DNA of 64,000 bases from Timaviella obliquedivisa GSE-PSE-MK23-08B (GTDB taxonomy: Bacteria; Cyanobacteriota; Cyanobacteriia; Elainellales; Elainellaceae). Below are positions 8,081 to 17,232 of the stretch, piece after piece. The stretch's first letter is position 1; each line of letters opens with the position of its first letter. The stretch covers positions 62,001 through 126,000 of the forward strand of contig JAHHII010000007.1 of assembly GCA_019358855.1 (NCBI GenBank), read 5' to 3'. The notes under the pieces are model-generated. The model ran no database searches and had not been told where the DNA came from. It saw only the letters and a list, made by a program, of their open reading frames with translations. The position numbers were made by a program, and so were the translations under genes.

Positions 8081-10102
8081 TCAGCCCTTCATAGTTTCTA
8101 CCGCCACCCAAGCCCGTAACACCTCTGCCACTGTCCAAGCCTGAGCAATGCAACCTCGTGGAACCATTGGCGCATCGCCATCGAAGATTTCGCTACCGCT
8201 GCCTAGTCCGCGTGCCCGCAAATGTTGCGCCATGGGTTCTAACCATTCTTGGGCAAGTGCCGGATTGTTATACACCCGCAAGTGCGCTGTTACAAACGAA
8301 CCTAAAAGCCAACCCCATACTGTTCCCTGATGATAAGCGCCATCCCGTTGGTATCGATCGCCCTTGTAATATCCTTGGTAATCACGATGATCAGGCGAGA
8401 GCGATCGCACCCCGTAGGAAGTCACCAAACGCTGTCCACACACGTCTACCACTGCCCGCTGCTGTGCCACAGGCAACGGACTTTCGGATAATGAAACAGC
8501 AAAGATTTGGTTAGGGCGAAGGGCATCCTCATCACCGTTGGGCGTATCGATCACGTCGTAACAGTAGCCCGTTTCAGCGTTCCAGAAACGGTGGAATTTT
8601 GCTAAGGTGCGATCGGCGATCGCTTCGTATTCTTGATGGGGTTCACCGACTTGGCGAGCAAATTTCGCCATCGTTCGCAGCGCGTTGTACCAGAGCGCAT
8701 TAATTTCAACGGGTTTGCCCATTCGAGGGGTCACCACCCAATCATCCGCTTTGGCATCCATCCAGGTTAGTTGTACGCCTACCTCACCTGCATACAGCAG
8801 ACCATCAGACGGATCAAGATGAATGTTGTAGCGCGTCCCCCGGCAATGCCAATCAATAATGTCAGCTAGAACAGGAAACAGATCGCGGAGCAAACCTTCA
8901 TCATCCGTAGCATTGTAATACTGACGAATTGCCTCAAAGTACCAGAGCGTTGCGTCAACAGTATTGTATTCCGGAGTTTCACCCCCATCAGGGAAGCGAT
9001 TGGGCAGCATTCCCTGGCTAACGTATTGGGCAAACGTGCGAAGAATGGCACGCGCTACTTCTGGGCGACCTGTCGCTAATGTTAAGCCGGGTAAGCTAAT
9101 CATCGTATCTCGTCCCCAGTCGCTAAACCAGTGATAGCCAGCAATGATAGTTTTTCCAGCAGATTCGTTAGGGGCAGATTCGTTAGGAGCAGATTGGGGA
9201 GGAGTAGAACGATTCACAATAAATTGGTCAGCCGCGAGAACCAGCTGATTAATCCAAGCAGGCGATTTTTTAGAGGTATTCGGACGATTGACATCCCAAA
9301 AACCAATTAATTTCTGCTCATAAACATGACGGGCTTTAAGAGCAGCTATTCCGTCCAGTTCAGGCTGAAATTCTGTGCTAGCAACAATTGTTAGGGAATC
9401 ACCAGGGTTCAAAGTGGCTTCAAAAGTGGCGGCATGAAGATGGTCTTCCCGATCGCTCATTCCTCGATATCGTTCTACTGCCAGACTAAATCCATAGAAC
9501 CACTCATGGGTAGGAGAAACGGTGGCGCGATCGCACAGCAAATAAAATGGGGTGGCATCTGCATCCGCAGTAATCCGAATTCCATGATTAACAGTAGCAA
9601 TATCCATTACCCAGTCTTTTGCTTGCGTATCACCATGGTAATCTCGGTAATTTACTAATGCTTTAAGCGATATCTTCAGCGGTTGAGTTGCGCGCTTTAA
9701 CTGATACCTAACATAAGTTGTATTTGTTCCCTGTTGCATCCATACACTTTTCACTAGCAGCGCATCACCGATCGCAAATTTCCAGGTTGGCACTGTTCCA
9801 TCTAACTTAAAACTTTCAATATTCTGAAATCCTAAAGGATTAGCATCACCCGTTGCCCATTCGTTAAAATAAAGTGGATAAGAACGATCGTCATACTCCA
9901 CTTCTTCATCTAATTTGGTTAAGAGCAACGTACGACCGAGGGGCGGATTGAGGGCTGCCACCAATAATCCGTGATAGCGCCGAGTCAAGGCTCCCCCAAC
10001 CGTGCCAGAGGCATAACCGCCAATGCCGTTGGTGACTAGCCATTCCCGCGAAGTAGCACTATTGCGATCGCCACAAATCTCTCGCCCAAACTCAATATCC
10101 AT
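8081..10102 (-). CDS. Glycogen debranching enzyme, amylo-alpha-1,6-glucosidase type (673 aa)
   Basis: The N-terminal domain starts with the signature GIGGYASGTVGGALTRRYHG, typical of archaeal/bacterial GDE. The C-terminal (alpha/alpha)6 barrel contains YHWFSDWGRDTMISLPGL and PNRFPDGGETPEYNTVDATL, which hold the catalytic acidic residues and glucan-binding loop. The length is normal. It removes alpha-1,6 branches from glycogen-type storage polymer in the cytoplasm. It is the last gene of a three-gene run behind egtB and egtD (75-bp gap), though a functional link to ergothioneine is not obvious. A short repeated SAPNESAPNES-like linker near residue 305 may be a flexible insert. Confidence 0.88.
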   Translation of the reverse strand: MDIEFGREICGDRNSATSREWLVTNGIGGYASGTVGGALTRRYHGLLVAALNPPLGRTLLLTKLDEEVEYDDRSYPLYFNEWATGDANPLGFQNIESFKLDGTVPTWKFAIGDALLVKSVWMQQGTNTTYVRYQLKRATQPLKISLKALVNYRDYHGDTQAKDWVMDIATVNHGIRITADADATPFYLLCDRATVSPTHEWFYGFSLAVERYRGMSDREDHLHAATFEATLNPGDSLTIVASTEFQPELDGIAALKARHVYEQKLIGFWDVNRPNTSKKSPAWINQLVLAADQFIVNRSTPPQSAPNESAPNESAGKTIIAGYHWFSDWGRDTMISLPGLTLATGRPEVARAILRTFAQYVSQGMLPNRFPDGGETPEYNTVDATLWYFEAIRQYYNATDDEGLLRDLFPVLADIIDWHCRGTRYNIHLDPSDGLLYAGEVGVQLTWMDAKADDWVVTPRMGKPVEINALWYNALRTMAKFARQVGEPHQEYEAIADRTLAKFHRFWNAETGYCYDVIDTPNGDEDALRPNQIFAVSLSESPLPVAQQRAVVDVCGQRLVTSYGVRSLSPDHRDYQGYYKGDRYQRDGAYHQGTVWGWLLGSFVTAHLRVYNNPALAQEWLEPMAQHLRARGLGSGSEIFDGDAPMVPRGCIAQAWTVAEVLRAWVAVETMKG

Positions 10103-10177
10103 TGATTAGCCTCCTGTCGGTATTCGTCGCGCAAGCCTACGTCATTTCCAGTGTAGGTTGCTCCTGCATCAACCGAG

Positions 10178-11176
10178 TTATCGTGAGGCTAAGTGCAGGT
10201 AATGGAGACTAAACCACTGCTGCGGGTCAGTCCAAACCTGTTTGCTTTGAAAACCTGCCAAAGTGGCAATCTTTTGGAACTCGGAAATAGTATATTTATA
10301 AGAATTTTCAGTTTGTAACTGTTCGCCTGCATAAAAAGGAATAGCCGCATCACCCAAATGCACTACTTGATCGATGAGGCTAATCAGATACATTTCAATC
10401 CGCCCCACAGGGTTATAAACTGCCCGATACTCGAAGTTCTCCACCTGAAAATCTGCCCCCAGTTCTCGATTAATTCGCGTGAGCAGATTTAACGCAAATT
10501 CGGCAGAAATCCCCTGAGCATCATCGTAAGCTGCTTCTAAAATAGCTTTATCTTTTTTAAGATCTACCCCAATCAATAGATCTCCCTCCTCCAACGAGAG
10601 GGCAGTATTTTTGAGGAACTGTATCGCTTCCTGGGGTTCCAAGTTGCCAATAGAAGAACCCGGAAAAAAGCCGACTTTGTGCTTATTACGAAGGGCAGGA
10701 ATATCAGGCAATTGCAATGGTTGGGTGTAATCGGTACAAATGGCGATCGCTTCCAACCCTGGATAATCCTTAGCCAGTTGAGTACAAGATTCCTGTAAAT
10801 GTTGCTTAGAAATATCTAACCCCAGATAAATCGGCATTTGGGGCATCGCATCTAAAATAATTCGCACCTTTTGGCTACTTCCACTGCCAAACTCAATTAA
10901 TACGCCATCGCCAATGAGCGTCGCAATTTCCCCAGCATAGGTATGCAAAATTGCCATCTCAGTCCGGGTCAAATAATACTCATCTAACGTGCAAATGGCA
11001 TCAAATAATTCTGCACCCCGCTTGTCATAAAGAAATTTGGGTGGAATCGACTTGGGCGCGCTCCGCGAGACACCCGCTAGGGGTCGCCCTAACCCATTTA
11101 AAACTTCTGTGCGAAAGTCATCCAGAGGAGGATGCAAATCATACAGTTGAACTTTTGGCTCGAACGATGCAGTCAT
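10178..11176 (-). CDS. egtD: L-histidine N-alpha-methyltransferase EgtD
   Basis: At 332 residues with PPKFLYDKRGAELFDAIC near residue 50, the SAM-binding loop LIEFGSGSSQKVRIILDAM near 95, and PGSSIGNLEPQEA near 172, this is the DUF2260/EgtD family. It trimethylates histidine to hercynine using three SAM molecules, the first step of ergothioneine biosynthesis. It lies 65 bp downstream of egtB in the same direction, and this pairing firmly supports the call. Cytoplasmic. Confidence 0.93.
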   Translation of the reverse strand: MTASFEPKVQLYDLHPPLDDFRTEVLNGLGRPLAGVSRSAPKSIPPKFLYDKRGAELFDAICTLDEYYLTRTEMAILHTYAGEIATLIGDGVLIEFGSGSSQKVRIILDAMPQMPIYLGLDISKQHLQESCTQLAKDYPGLEAIAICTDYTQPLQLPDIPALRNKHKVGFFPGSSIGNLEPQEAIQFLKNTALSLEEGDLLIGVDLKKDKAILEAAYDDAQGISAEFALNLLTRINRELGADFQVENFEYRAVYNPVGRIEMYLISLIDQVVHLGDAAIPFYAGEQLQTENSYKYTISEFQKIATLAGFQSKQVWTDPQQWFSLHYLHLASR

Positions 11177-11241
11177 AAGTACTATTCACAATAAGAGGTC
11201 ACAATAAGAGGCTAATCAAAAATCCAGTTCAAAAACTTAAC

Positions 11242-12504
11242 TCACTTTGCTAACCGAATTCCGCTAAATTGCCACCGTGTTGCAGGCGGAAAAAAATTAC
11301 GGTAGCTCGATCGCACATGACTGTGAGAAGTTACACAAGAGCCACCGCGTAATACCATCTGATTGCACATAAATTTACCGTTATATTCACCCACTGCTCC
11401 CGGTGCAGTTTGAAAACCCGGATAGGGAAGATAAGCGCTCTGCGTCCATTCCCACACGTCGCCAAACAACTGATCGGGTCGAGTGCTGCCTGTTGCCGAC
11501 ATAGGATGCAAATATCCACTGTCTAGGAAGTTTCCTTGCAAAGGCACTTGGGCAGCAATTTCCCATTCTGCCTCTGTGGGTAAGCGTTGTCCTGCCCAGC
11601 GTGCATAGGCATCTGCCTCGTAGTAGCTCACGTGGCAAACAGGTTCATGCAGATTGATCGATCGCATTCCTGCCAGCGTCATCACTTGCCAGTCATTCTC
11701 ATTCTGTTCCCAGTAGAGGGGCGATCGCCAGCCTTCTCCCTGTACCGTTGCCCAACCTTCTGCCAGCCAATGCTCAGCCTGTTCATAGCCGCCCGCCTGC
11801 ATAAACTCTAAATATTCTCCATTCGTCACGAGCCGAGCCGCCAGCCAATAGTCTTGCAGATACACTGGATGCCGAGGTAATTCATTATCAAAAGCAAAGT
11901 TTTGACCTTCGTGACCCATGAAGTAAACGCCGCCTGGATAGTCTAACCAGTGCTCTTTGGCAGCGATAGATTGAGTGATGCAAGGCAAGTCCGCTCGATA
12001 GGCAGGGCGCAGGGGATTGATCGCCAAGATATGCTTAATATCAGTTAGCAATAATTCTTGGTGCTGCTGTTCGTGGTGTAGTCCTAGCTCAATTAAAGAT
12101 GCTAAAGGGGTATGATCAAGTTGAGAGAAGAGTAACTGCATTCCTGCATCAACGTAAGATCGATACTGATAAACTTCTGCCACCGTAGGACGAGAAAGCA
12201 GACCGCGCTGAGGACGGGGATGTCGTTGTCCCACTGTCTCATAGTAAGAGTTGAACAAGTAGCCAAACTGAGGATGAAAAACCTGGTATCCGGGCAAGTT
12301 GGGAACTAGCAAGAAGGTTTCAAAGAACCAGGTGGTATGCGCCAGATGCCACTTGGGGGGACTAACATCAGGCATACTTTGAATTCCATAATCTTCCGTT
12401 AATAACGGATGACAAATCTGTTCACTCAGTTGACGAACCTGTTGATATTTTTGTGTTATGGACAGGTGATTTTGAACTAGAACAGTAGAACTAAAATAGG
12501 TCAT
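11242..12504 (-). CDS. egtB: Hercynine oxygenase / sulfoxide synthase EgtB
   Basis: The N-terminal DinB-like helical domain carries the iron ligands: HEQQHQE near residues 143-149 (HX3HXE) and a further His in KWHLAHTTW near residue 53. The C-terminal half is an FGE/sulfatase-modifying fold with RLPTEAEWEIAAQV, FGDVWEWTQSAYLPYPGF and VLRGGSCVTS. The enzyme joins hercynine to cysteine or gamma-glutamylcysteine with O2 to give a sulfoxide. Which donor cannot be read from the sequence, and no egtA-like gene is nearby. First gene of the egtB-egtD unit. Confidence 0.93.
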   Translation of the reverse strand: MTYFSSTVLVQNHLSITQKYQQVRQLSEQICHPLLTEDYGIQSMPDVSPPKWHLAHTTWFFETFLLVPNLPGYQVFHPQFGYLFNSYYETVGQRHPRPQRGLLSRPTVAEVYQYRSYVDAGMQLLFSQLDHTPLASLIELGLHHEQQHQELLLTDIKHILAINPLRPAYRADLPCITQSIAAKEHWLDYPGGVYFMGHEGQNFAFDNELPRHPVYLQDYWLAARLVTNGEYLEFMQAGGYEQAEHWLAEGWATVQGEGWRSPLYWEQNENDWQVMTLAGMRSINLHEPVCHVSYYEADAYARWAGQRLPTEAEWEIAAQVPLQGNFLDSGYLHPMSATGSTRPDQLFGDVWEWTQSAYLPYPGFQTAPGAVGEYNGKFMCNQMVLRGGSCVTSHSHVRSSYRNFFPPATRWQFSGIRLAK

Positions 12505-12754
12505 GAGCCATCCATTAGAACGAGACTTCGCGATCGCCTTGACTAGAATACCTTGGTATTGACCCTTCTCTTTTGAGATCTGAATCCATCAAGTTCTCCA
12601 CTCTAAAGCCCAACAAGTTTGTCAGTCACTATCCTTAGACGGAAAGATTGCGAGACTTGTAAGTTATAGGGTGTGTCATGGCAAAGTCTAACGCACTATC
12701 TAGTAGAACCTCATGCAAGTACGCATCCTATGAAATGAAAAATTAAAAAACTCT

Positions 12755-12881
12755 GGCGTTGCTGAATTATAGGATGAAAATCTGGTTCTCCTGCCCTTCT
12801 GGGGAAGTAGGGTGGTTGGGTTTGGGTCTATCGTGCCTCAACTGGCTTAGCCAAACGTCAGTAATGCCCAGGATAATTCAG
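12755..12881. repeat. Family B repeat (copy B1), within the 12505-12881 gap
   Basis: The left end GGCGTTGCTGAATTATAGGA (from 12755), followed by GATGAAAATCTGGTTCTCCT, closely matches the element at 49433-49595. A truncated right end (GGATAATTCAGC, 12871-12882) touches the stop codon of the HEAT gene. This suggests the element inserted, or was trimmed, right at that stop. The rest of the gap (12505-12754) is AT-rich and without a gene I can support. Confidence 0.6.
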
Positions 12882-14126
12882 CTACCGATCGCCCCATTCC
12901 CTTAGCGCGATTGCCACTCCATTCTGCAATGCCGAACTTGATGCCTCATCCGCCATCCCTGCTAACCGCTGATAGGCTGCCTGGGGCTCAAGCTGCTTGA
13001 GTGCTGCGATCGCATGAAATCGTACGCTGGCATCTGCATCGGCTAAGAGTTGAATGAGTGACTCCATCGCTTCAATCCGCCCTAATTGACCGAGGCTAAA
13101 GGCGATCGCTTGCTTCTCCCGAACGTCGGGTTGAGATTCTAAAAGCTGAAGCAAAATTTCAGCCGCCTGCCCTTTTGCTGGCAAATGTTCCACCCGCCCC
13201 AGCACCGCGATCGCTTCTTGTTTCCCGGTCGGCGTAGCGGTTTGAAGATAGGTCTGTAAACCGCTCAAATCGGTACCGACTCTAGCGATTGCTCGAATAA
13301 CTTCTACAGTTAGACCTGGACGGGAAACCTGTAAAGCCGGATTGAGAAGAGCCTGATTAAGAACCGCCACAGCCGCGGGCGTGCCCACGCGACCCAGGGC
13401 GATCGCGGTTTGCTGTGCTACCTCGCCATCCACATCTTGCAAAAGAGGCTGGAGCCAATGGAGCCAATCTACTGGATGACATTCAGCCTGAAACCCTAGC
13501 CCCACAACCGCTGCTCGGCGAACCGCCGCTGTCCGATCTTGCAAAGCCGCTCTTAGCACGGGCGGAATTTCAGGCGCATGATGGAAATGCCCTAAAGCTT
13601 CAATAGCAACTGCTCGAACATCAGCATCCTCAATCTCTTGAAGCAGATACGGAATGACCTGAGGATGGTGAATTTGAGCTAGGGCTTGCATCACTAAAAG
13701 CTGCGTTGGCTCATGGTCTAGCAGAGCCGCTAAAGGGGCGATCGCTATTTCTCCGAAACTCGACAGCACCCCAGCCGCCCTGCTCGCAACGTCAGCATGA
13801 CTCGCTTTAATTAGCGCTACCAAGGTCGGAATAATCTTAGGGTTTTGCAGGTTTCCTAAAATGCGAACGATGAACCATTGCAATTCCCAATCATCGGTCT
13901 GGAGGAGGGGCAGGAGCGGGGCGATCGCTTCGTCTCCACAAGCAGAAATAATTTTAACCGCATCCCAGCGATCGTGAAAATCGCCCCCCTTCAGCAGGTC
14001 TATTGCTGCCTCCAGACCTGGCTGGTTGAGTCGGTGGGAAGCAGGCAGAGAGTGCATAGCTAAGTCTTGAGCATTCATAAAAATGTTTTTTAGGACTGAT
14101 GAGGCGAGGGCGTGAAGCAACTTCAT
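12882..14126 (-). CDS. HEAT-repeat / PBS-lyase-type repeat protein (414 aa)
   Basis: From about residue 35 to the end the protein is a run of ~30-residue helical pairs with the HEAT/PBS_HEAT pattern (for example WFIVRILGNLQNPKIIPTL, VRAVAIEALGHF, VRFHAIAALKQLEPQ). Such scaffolds in cyanobacteria include phycobilin lyases and phycobilisome-degradation factors, but no lyase-specific feature stands out here and no phycobilisome gene is near, so a generic protein-binding role is safest. Met codons at residues 1, 16 and 24 are all possible starts. The hydrophobic first 15 residues are short for a signal peptide. Confidence 0.7.
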   Translation of the reverse strand: MKLLHALASSVLKNIFMNAQDLAMHSLPASHRLNQPGLEAAIDLLKGGDFHDRWDAVKIISACGDEAIAPLLPLLQTDDWELQWFIVRILGNLQNPKIIPTLVALIKASHADVASRAAGVLSSFGEIAIAPLAALLDHEPTQLLVMQALAQIHHPQVIPYLLQEIEDADVRAVAIEALGHFHHAPEIPPVLRAALQDRTAAVRRAAVVGLGFQAECHPVDWLHWLQPLLQDVDGEVAQQTAIALGRVGTPAAVAVLNQALLNPALQVSRPGLTVEVIRAIARVGTDLSGLQTYLQTATPTGKQEAIAVLGRVEHLPAKGQAAEILLQLLESQPDVREKQAIAFSLGQLGRIEAMESLIQLLADADASVRFHAIAALKQLEPQAAYQRLAGMADEASSSALQNGVAIALREWGDR

Positions 14127-14254
14127 AACGCTATCGTGACAGGGAAATCGGGCGATCGTCCATCCACTTCTCTATAAATATGCAGTCTTTGCATGTTCAA
14201 ATTGTAATAAACTCATAGCTCGAAGATTTTTGTAGCTGAAGTCACCGATTTTAT

Positions 14255-14303
14255 AGAACAAAGTTAATACCCTAAAAAAGTAAGTAACAGGGAACTTTGT
14301 TCT
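14255..14303. promoter_or_regulatory. Long inverted repeat in the divergent HEAT/ABC intergenic region
   Basis: AGAACAAAGTT (14255-14265) is perfectly repeated in inverse orientation at 14293-14303. Inside it, CCCT and AGGG extend the stem after a small bulge. There is no T-run on either side, so it is not a standard terminator. A 13-bp motif AGCTGAAGTCACC (14234-14246) recurs with one change at 14389-14401 in the same 402-bp gap. Together they suggest operator or structured-leader DNA controlling one or both divergent genes. The rest of 14127-14528 shows no coding capacity. Confidence 0.4.
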
Positions 14304-14528
14304 GAGTTGTTTTGAAGCATTTAGCGATCGGTTCAAACTATTAGTTTCTGAAAGTTTGTGTATTCTTCAGGGTTCGATTAATACTAAAAGCTGGAGTCAC
14401 CTATAGTAAAAAACCAATTGCTAAATGCTTTTTATTGCTCCTGCTTCTTCCCTTCTTCACAAATATAAATACCCAAATCCCCAACCCTTGATGAGAATAT
14501 AGGGTGAACTTATTTTGGGAACTGGAAA

Positions 14529-16331
14529 TTGTCTAAACTTACTCGCGCTGGCGATCGCCCCTCACAGCGCCCGCTGCTTCGCCTCATTCAGTATGGACGG
14601 GCTTACCGTCAGCAAATAGGGTTAGCGATTCTTTGCTCGGTGCTCAACAAATTTTTTGACCTAGCACCGCCTGTTCTCATTGGCGTTGCGGTCGACGTTG
14701 TGGTTAAAAAGCAGGACTCGTTAATTGCTCGGTGGGGCATTGTGGATATTCAACAGCAGTTTTTATTGCTGGCAGTTTTAACGTTTATTGTTTGGAGTCT
14801 GGAGTCTGCTTTTGAATATGCCTATGCTCGTCTTTGGCGCGATCTAGCACAAAAGATTCAGCATGATTTGCGAATTGATGCTTACAGTCATTTGCAAGAA
14901 CTAGAACTAGAATACTTCGAGTCGCGCAGTACGGGCGGGTTGATGGCAATCCTCAACGATGATGTCAATCAGCTAGAACGCTTTTTAGACTTTGGTGCGA
15001 ACGAAGTTTTACAAGTTTTAACTACGGTGTTAGTCATTGGCACAGGATTCTTTCTTGTCGCTCCTAGCGTGGCATGGATGGCGATATTACCGATGCCGTT
15101 CATCCTCTGGGGATCATTGGCGTTTCAAAATTTACTAGCTCCTCGCTATGCTGAAGTCCGCGAGCGAGTCAGTTTTTTAAGCAGTCGGCTTTCCAATAAT
15201 TTCAGCGGCATTGTCACCATTAAAAGCTTTGTGACCGAAGATTATGAAGTACAGCGTCTCACCCGCGAAAGCGAAGCCTACCGAAAAAGCAACCACCAAG
15301 CGATCGTCCTTAGTGCCGCCTTTGTACCGCTAATTCGCATCATCATTTTTCTGGGCTTTACCGCCCTTTTAGTCTATGGCGGATTGGAAGCAGTTGCTGG
15401 CAGGATGGCAATAGGAACATATAGCACGTTAATGTTTATGATTCAGCGTTTGCTGTGGCCGCTAACGCGACTAGGCGAAACGCTAGATCAGTATCAACGG
15501 GCAATGGCTTCAACCAATCGGGTCATGGGTTTGCTAGATACACCGATCGCCATGAATTCGGGAGCAAGATTTTTAGGCGAAGCAACAGCGATACAGGGAG
15601 ATATCGTGTTGCAGGATGTGTCGTTTGCCTACCGCGATCGCCTTCCCGTGATTGAACGTCTGTCTCTACACATTCCAGCCGGAAAAACGATCGCCATTGT
15701 CGGTTCTACAGGTTCAGGAAAAAGCACATTGGTTAAACTGCTGCTGCGATTTTATGAAGTTCAGTCAGGCACTATTTTTATTGACAACATTGCCCTCCCA
15801 GAGTTGCAGATTCGAGATTTGCGACGGGCGATCGGATTAGTCAGTCAGGACGTATTTTTATTCCACGGAACGGTGCTAGAAAATATTACCTATGGCAGCC
15901 CTAGCGCCACTTTAGCAGAAGCGATCGCTGCCGCCAAAATTGCAGAAGCGGAAGAGTTTATTAATGGATTACCCCAAGGCTACGACACGATTGTAGGAGA
16001 GCGAGGGCAAAAACTTTCAGGAGGGCAACGACAACGCTTAGCGATCGCCCGCGCCATCTTAAAAAATCCACCGATTTTAATTTTAGATGAAGCCACTTCG
16101 GCAGTCGATAATGAAACCGAAGCCGCAATTCAGCGATCGCTAGAAAAAATCACGAAGAACCGTACCACAATTGCGATCGCCCATCGGCTTTCTACCATTC
16201 GCAATGCCGATCGTATTTATGTCATGGAACAGGGAAGATTAGTGGAACAAGGACGACATGAAGAATTGCTGGAAAAACAGGGCATCTACGCAAATTTGTG
16301 GCGAGTGCAAATGGGAGAGGTAAAGCCGTAG
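14529..16331 (+). CDS. ABC exporter, fused permease-ATPase (600 aa)
   Basis: The N-terminal ~330 residues are a six-helix exporter transmembrane domain. The C-terminal nucleotide-binding domain has Walker A GSTGSGKST near residue 391, signature LSGGQRQRLAIARAIL near 496, Walker B ILILDEATSAVD near 516 and the H-loop IAHRLST. This is the MsbA/HlyB-like half-transporter class that works as a homodimer to export lipids, peptides or drugs. The substrate cannot be inferred. The start is TTG at 14529, which begins the MSKLTR reading; no upstream ATG fits. The 3' end is 5 bp from the convergent toxin pseudogene. Confidence 0.88.
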   Translation: MSKLTRAGDRPSQRPLLRLIQYGRAYRQQIGLAILCSVLNKFFDLAPPVLIGVAVDVVVKKQDSLIARWGIVDIQQQFLLLAVLTFIVWSLESAFEYAYARLWRDLAQKIQHDLRIDAYSHLQELELEYFESRSTGGLMAILNDDVNQLERFLDFGANEVLQVLTTVLVIGTGFFLVAPSVAWMAILPMPFILWGSLAFQNLLAPRYAEVRERVSFLSSRLSNNFSGIVTIKSFVTEDYEVQRLTRESEAYRKSNHQAIVLSAAFVPLIRIIIFLGFTALLVYGGLEAVAGRMAIGTYSTLMFMIQRLLWPLTRLGETLDQYQRAMASTNRVMGLLDTPIAMNSGARFLGEATAIQGDIVLQDVSFAYRDRLPVIERLSLHIPAGKTIAIVGSTGSGKSTLVKLLLRFYEVQSGTIFIDNIALPELQIRDLRRAIGLVSQDVFLFHGTVLENITYGSPSATLAEAIAAAKIAEAEEFINGLPQGYDTIVGERGQKLSGGQRQRLAIARAILKNPPILILDEATSAVDNETEAAIQRSLEKITKNRTTIAIAHRLSTIRNADRIYVMEQGRLVEQGRHEELLEKQGIYANLWRVQMGEVKP

Positions 16332-16336
16332 AAGAT

Positions 16337-16933
16337 TTAGGCTATGTAGTCATCATGGTTATCGGCTAAATCTGGAAAATCGGATTTAATAGTACCAAAG
16401 AGGGCGATAAGAGGATCGTTTTCGAGTGGGTCTGTTGGTTGGATTGTTGTCTGTGGCATTAGCTTGGAGGTTGCAAGAAGACTCTGAATTAATTGCTGTG
16501 AAACTCGAAAGTTTGTTTGTTGCAAACGATCGATCGCAGTATACAAATCGATCAGTCCCAACTCAGCAGCTTCAGTTAAAATCCCAAGTATTCCAATCAC
16601 CTCCAATCCTCTCTGTTGAGCAAATCGTTTGCCTAGCCGTTCATCCATGATGAGGAAATCGGCGTTGATCTGTTGTGCTAGGGCGATCGCAGCTTGCTCT
16701 CCTAAATCAAGACGACTCAGGGTGTCATCAGATGGAATTGCTACATTCTCTACGCTGAGCCAAGTTGGAGAATTGGCAATCCATTGTTGTAGTTCAAGTG
16801 GTGCATTGGCAGATTGCATTTCATGACGCACTTCATTAGGAATAATGATTTAACCATATAACTGCGGCAGCAAATCAATCTGGTCGATCAGAAGTAAGTA
16901 ACGGATGGGAGAAGTATCAGAGACGATAATCAT
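16337..16933 (-). pseudogene. DUF3368 PIN-like toxin, interrupted by an in-frame stop
   Basis: Reading from ATG at 16931-16933 gives MIIVSDTSPIRYLLLIDQ, the usual DUF3368 start with its first PIN Asp, then a TAA at codon 28 (16850-16852). The same frame continues directly with IPNEVRHEM, LDLGEQAAIALAQ, DFLIMDERLGKRFAQ and GILGILTEAAELGLI to 16337. The downstream part alone lacks the first catalytic Asp. The ATG overlaps the antitoxin stop as ATGA, so the pair was translationally coupled. A single nonsense change appears to have killed the toxin while leaving the rest conserved, suggesting a recent event. Confidence 0.8.
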
Positions 16934-17211
16934 TCGGGCAGGGGGCTGTCCATTCTCAATCGGTGCAAGGTTTCAAGATCAGCTTGCAGGTCGTCGGGGT
17001 CATAGTGCAGGTCTGCTCCTGCCTGTTTCAGAAAGGCATCAATATCCCAGCGGGAAGGCAAGTTAAGAATGCGCCCGACTTCTGCATGAGTCAACAGTTC
17101 ATCCCGGTAAGCTTCAACCACAAGAGATTCTAGCGCTCGTTGGGGTAAGTTATTGACGGTTTGAGCGAGTCGTTGGGCAATATCGTCAGGAAGTTCGATC
17201 GTGATTTGCAT
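16930..17211 (-). CDS. UPF0175-family antitoxin (93 aa)
   Basis: The start MQITIELPDDIAQRLAQ, the central YRDELLTHAEVGRILNLPSR and DIDAFLKQAGADLHYD match the UPF0175 family of small DNA-binding antitoxins that pair with DUF3368 PIN-like toxins. Its TGA stop overlaps the toxin start (ATGA). It begins 21 bp downstream of the NACHT gene stop, in the same direction, so it may be read from that gene's transcript. It is intact although its toxin partner is broken. Confidence 0.8.
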   Translation of the reverse strand: MQITIELPDDIAQRLAQTVNNLPQRALESLVVEAYRDELLTHAEVGRILNLPSRWDIDAFLKQAGADLHYDPDDLQADLETLHRLRMDSPLPE

Positions 17212-17232
17212 TAGCCTTACCTCGATAAAAAT

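Noticed and set aside
14365-14400. tRNA-like GGTTCGATTAAT segment
   Set aside because: T-loop-like string only; no acceptor, D or anticodon stem can be drawn around it.
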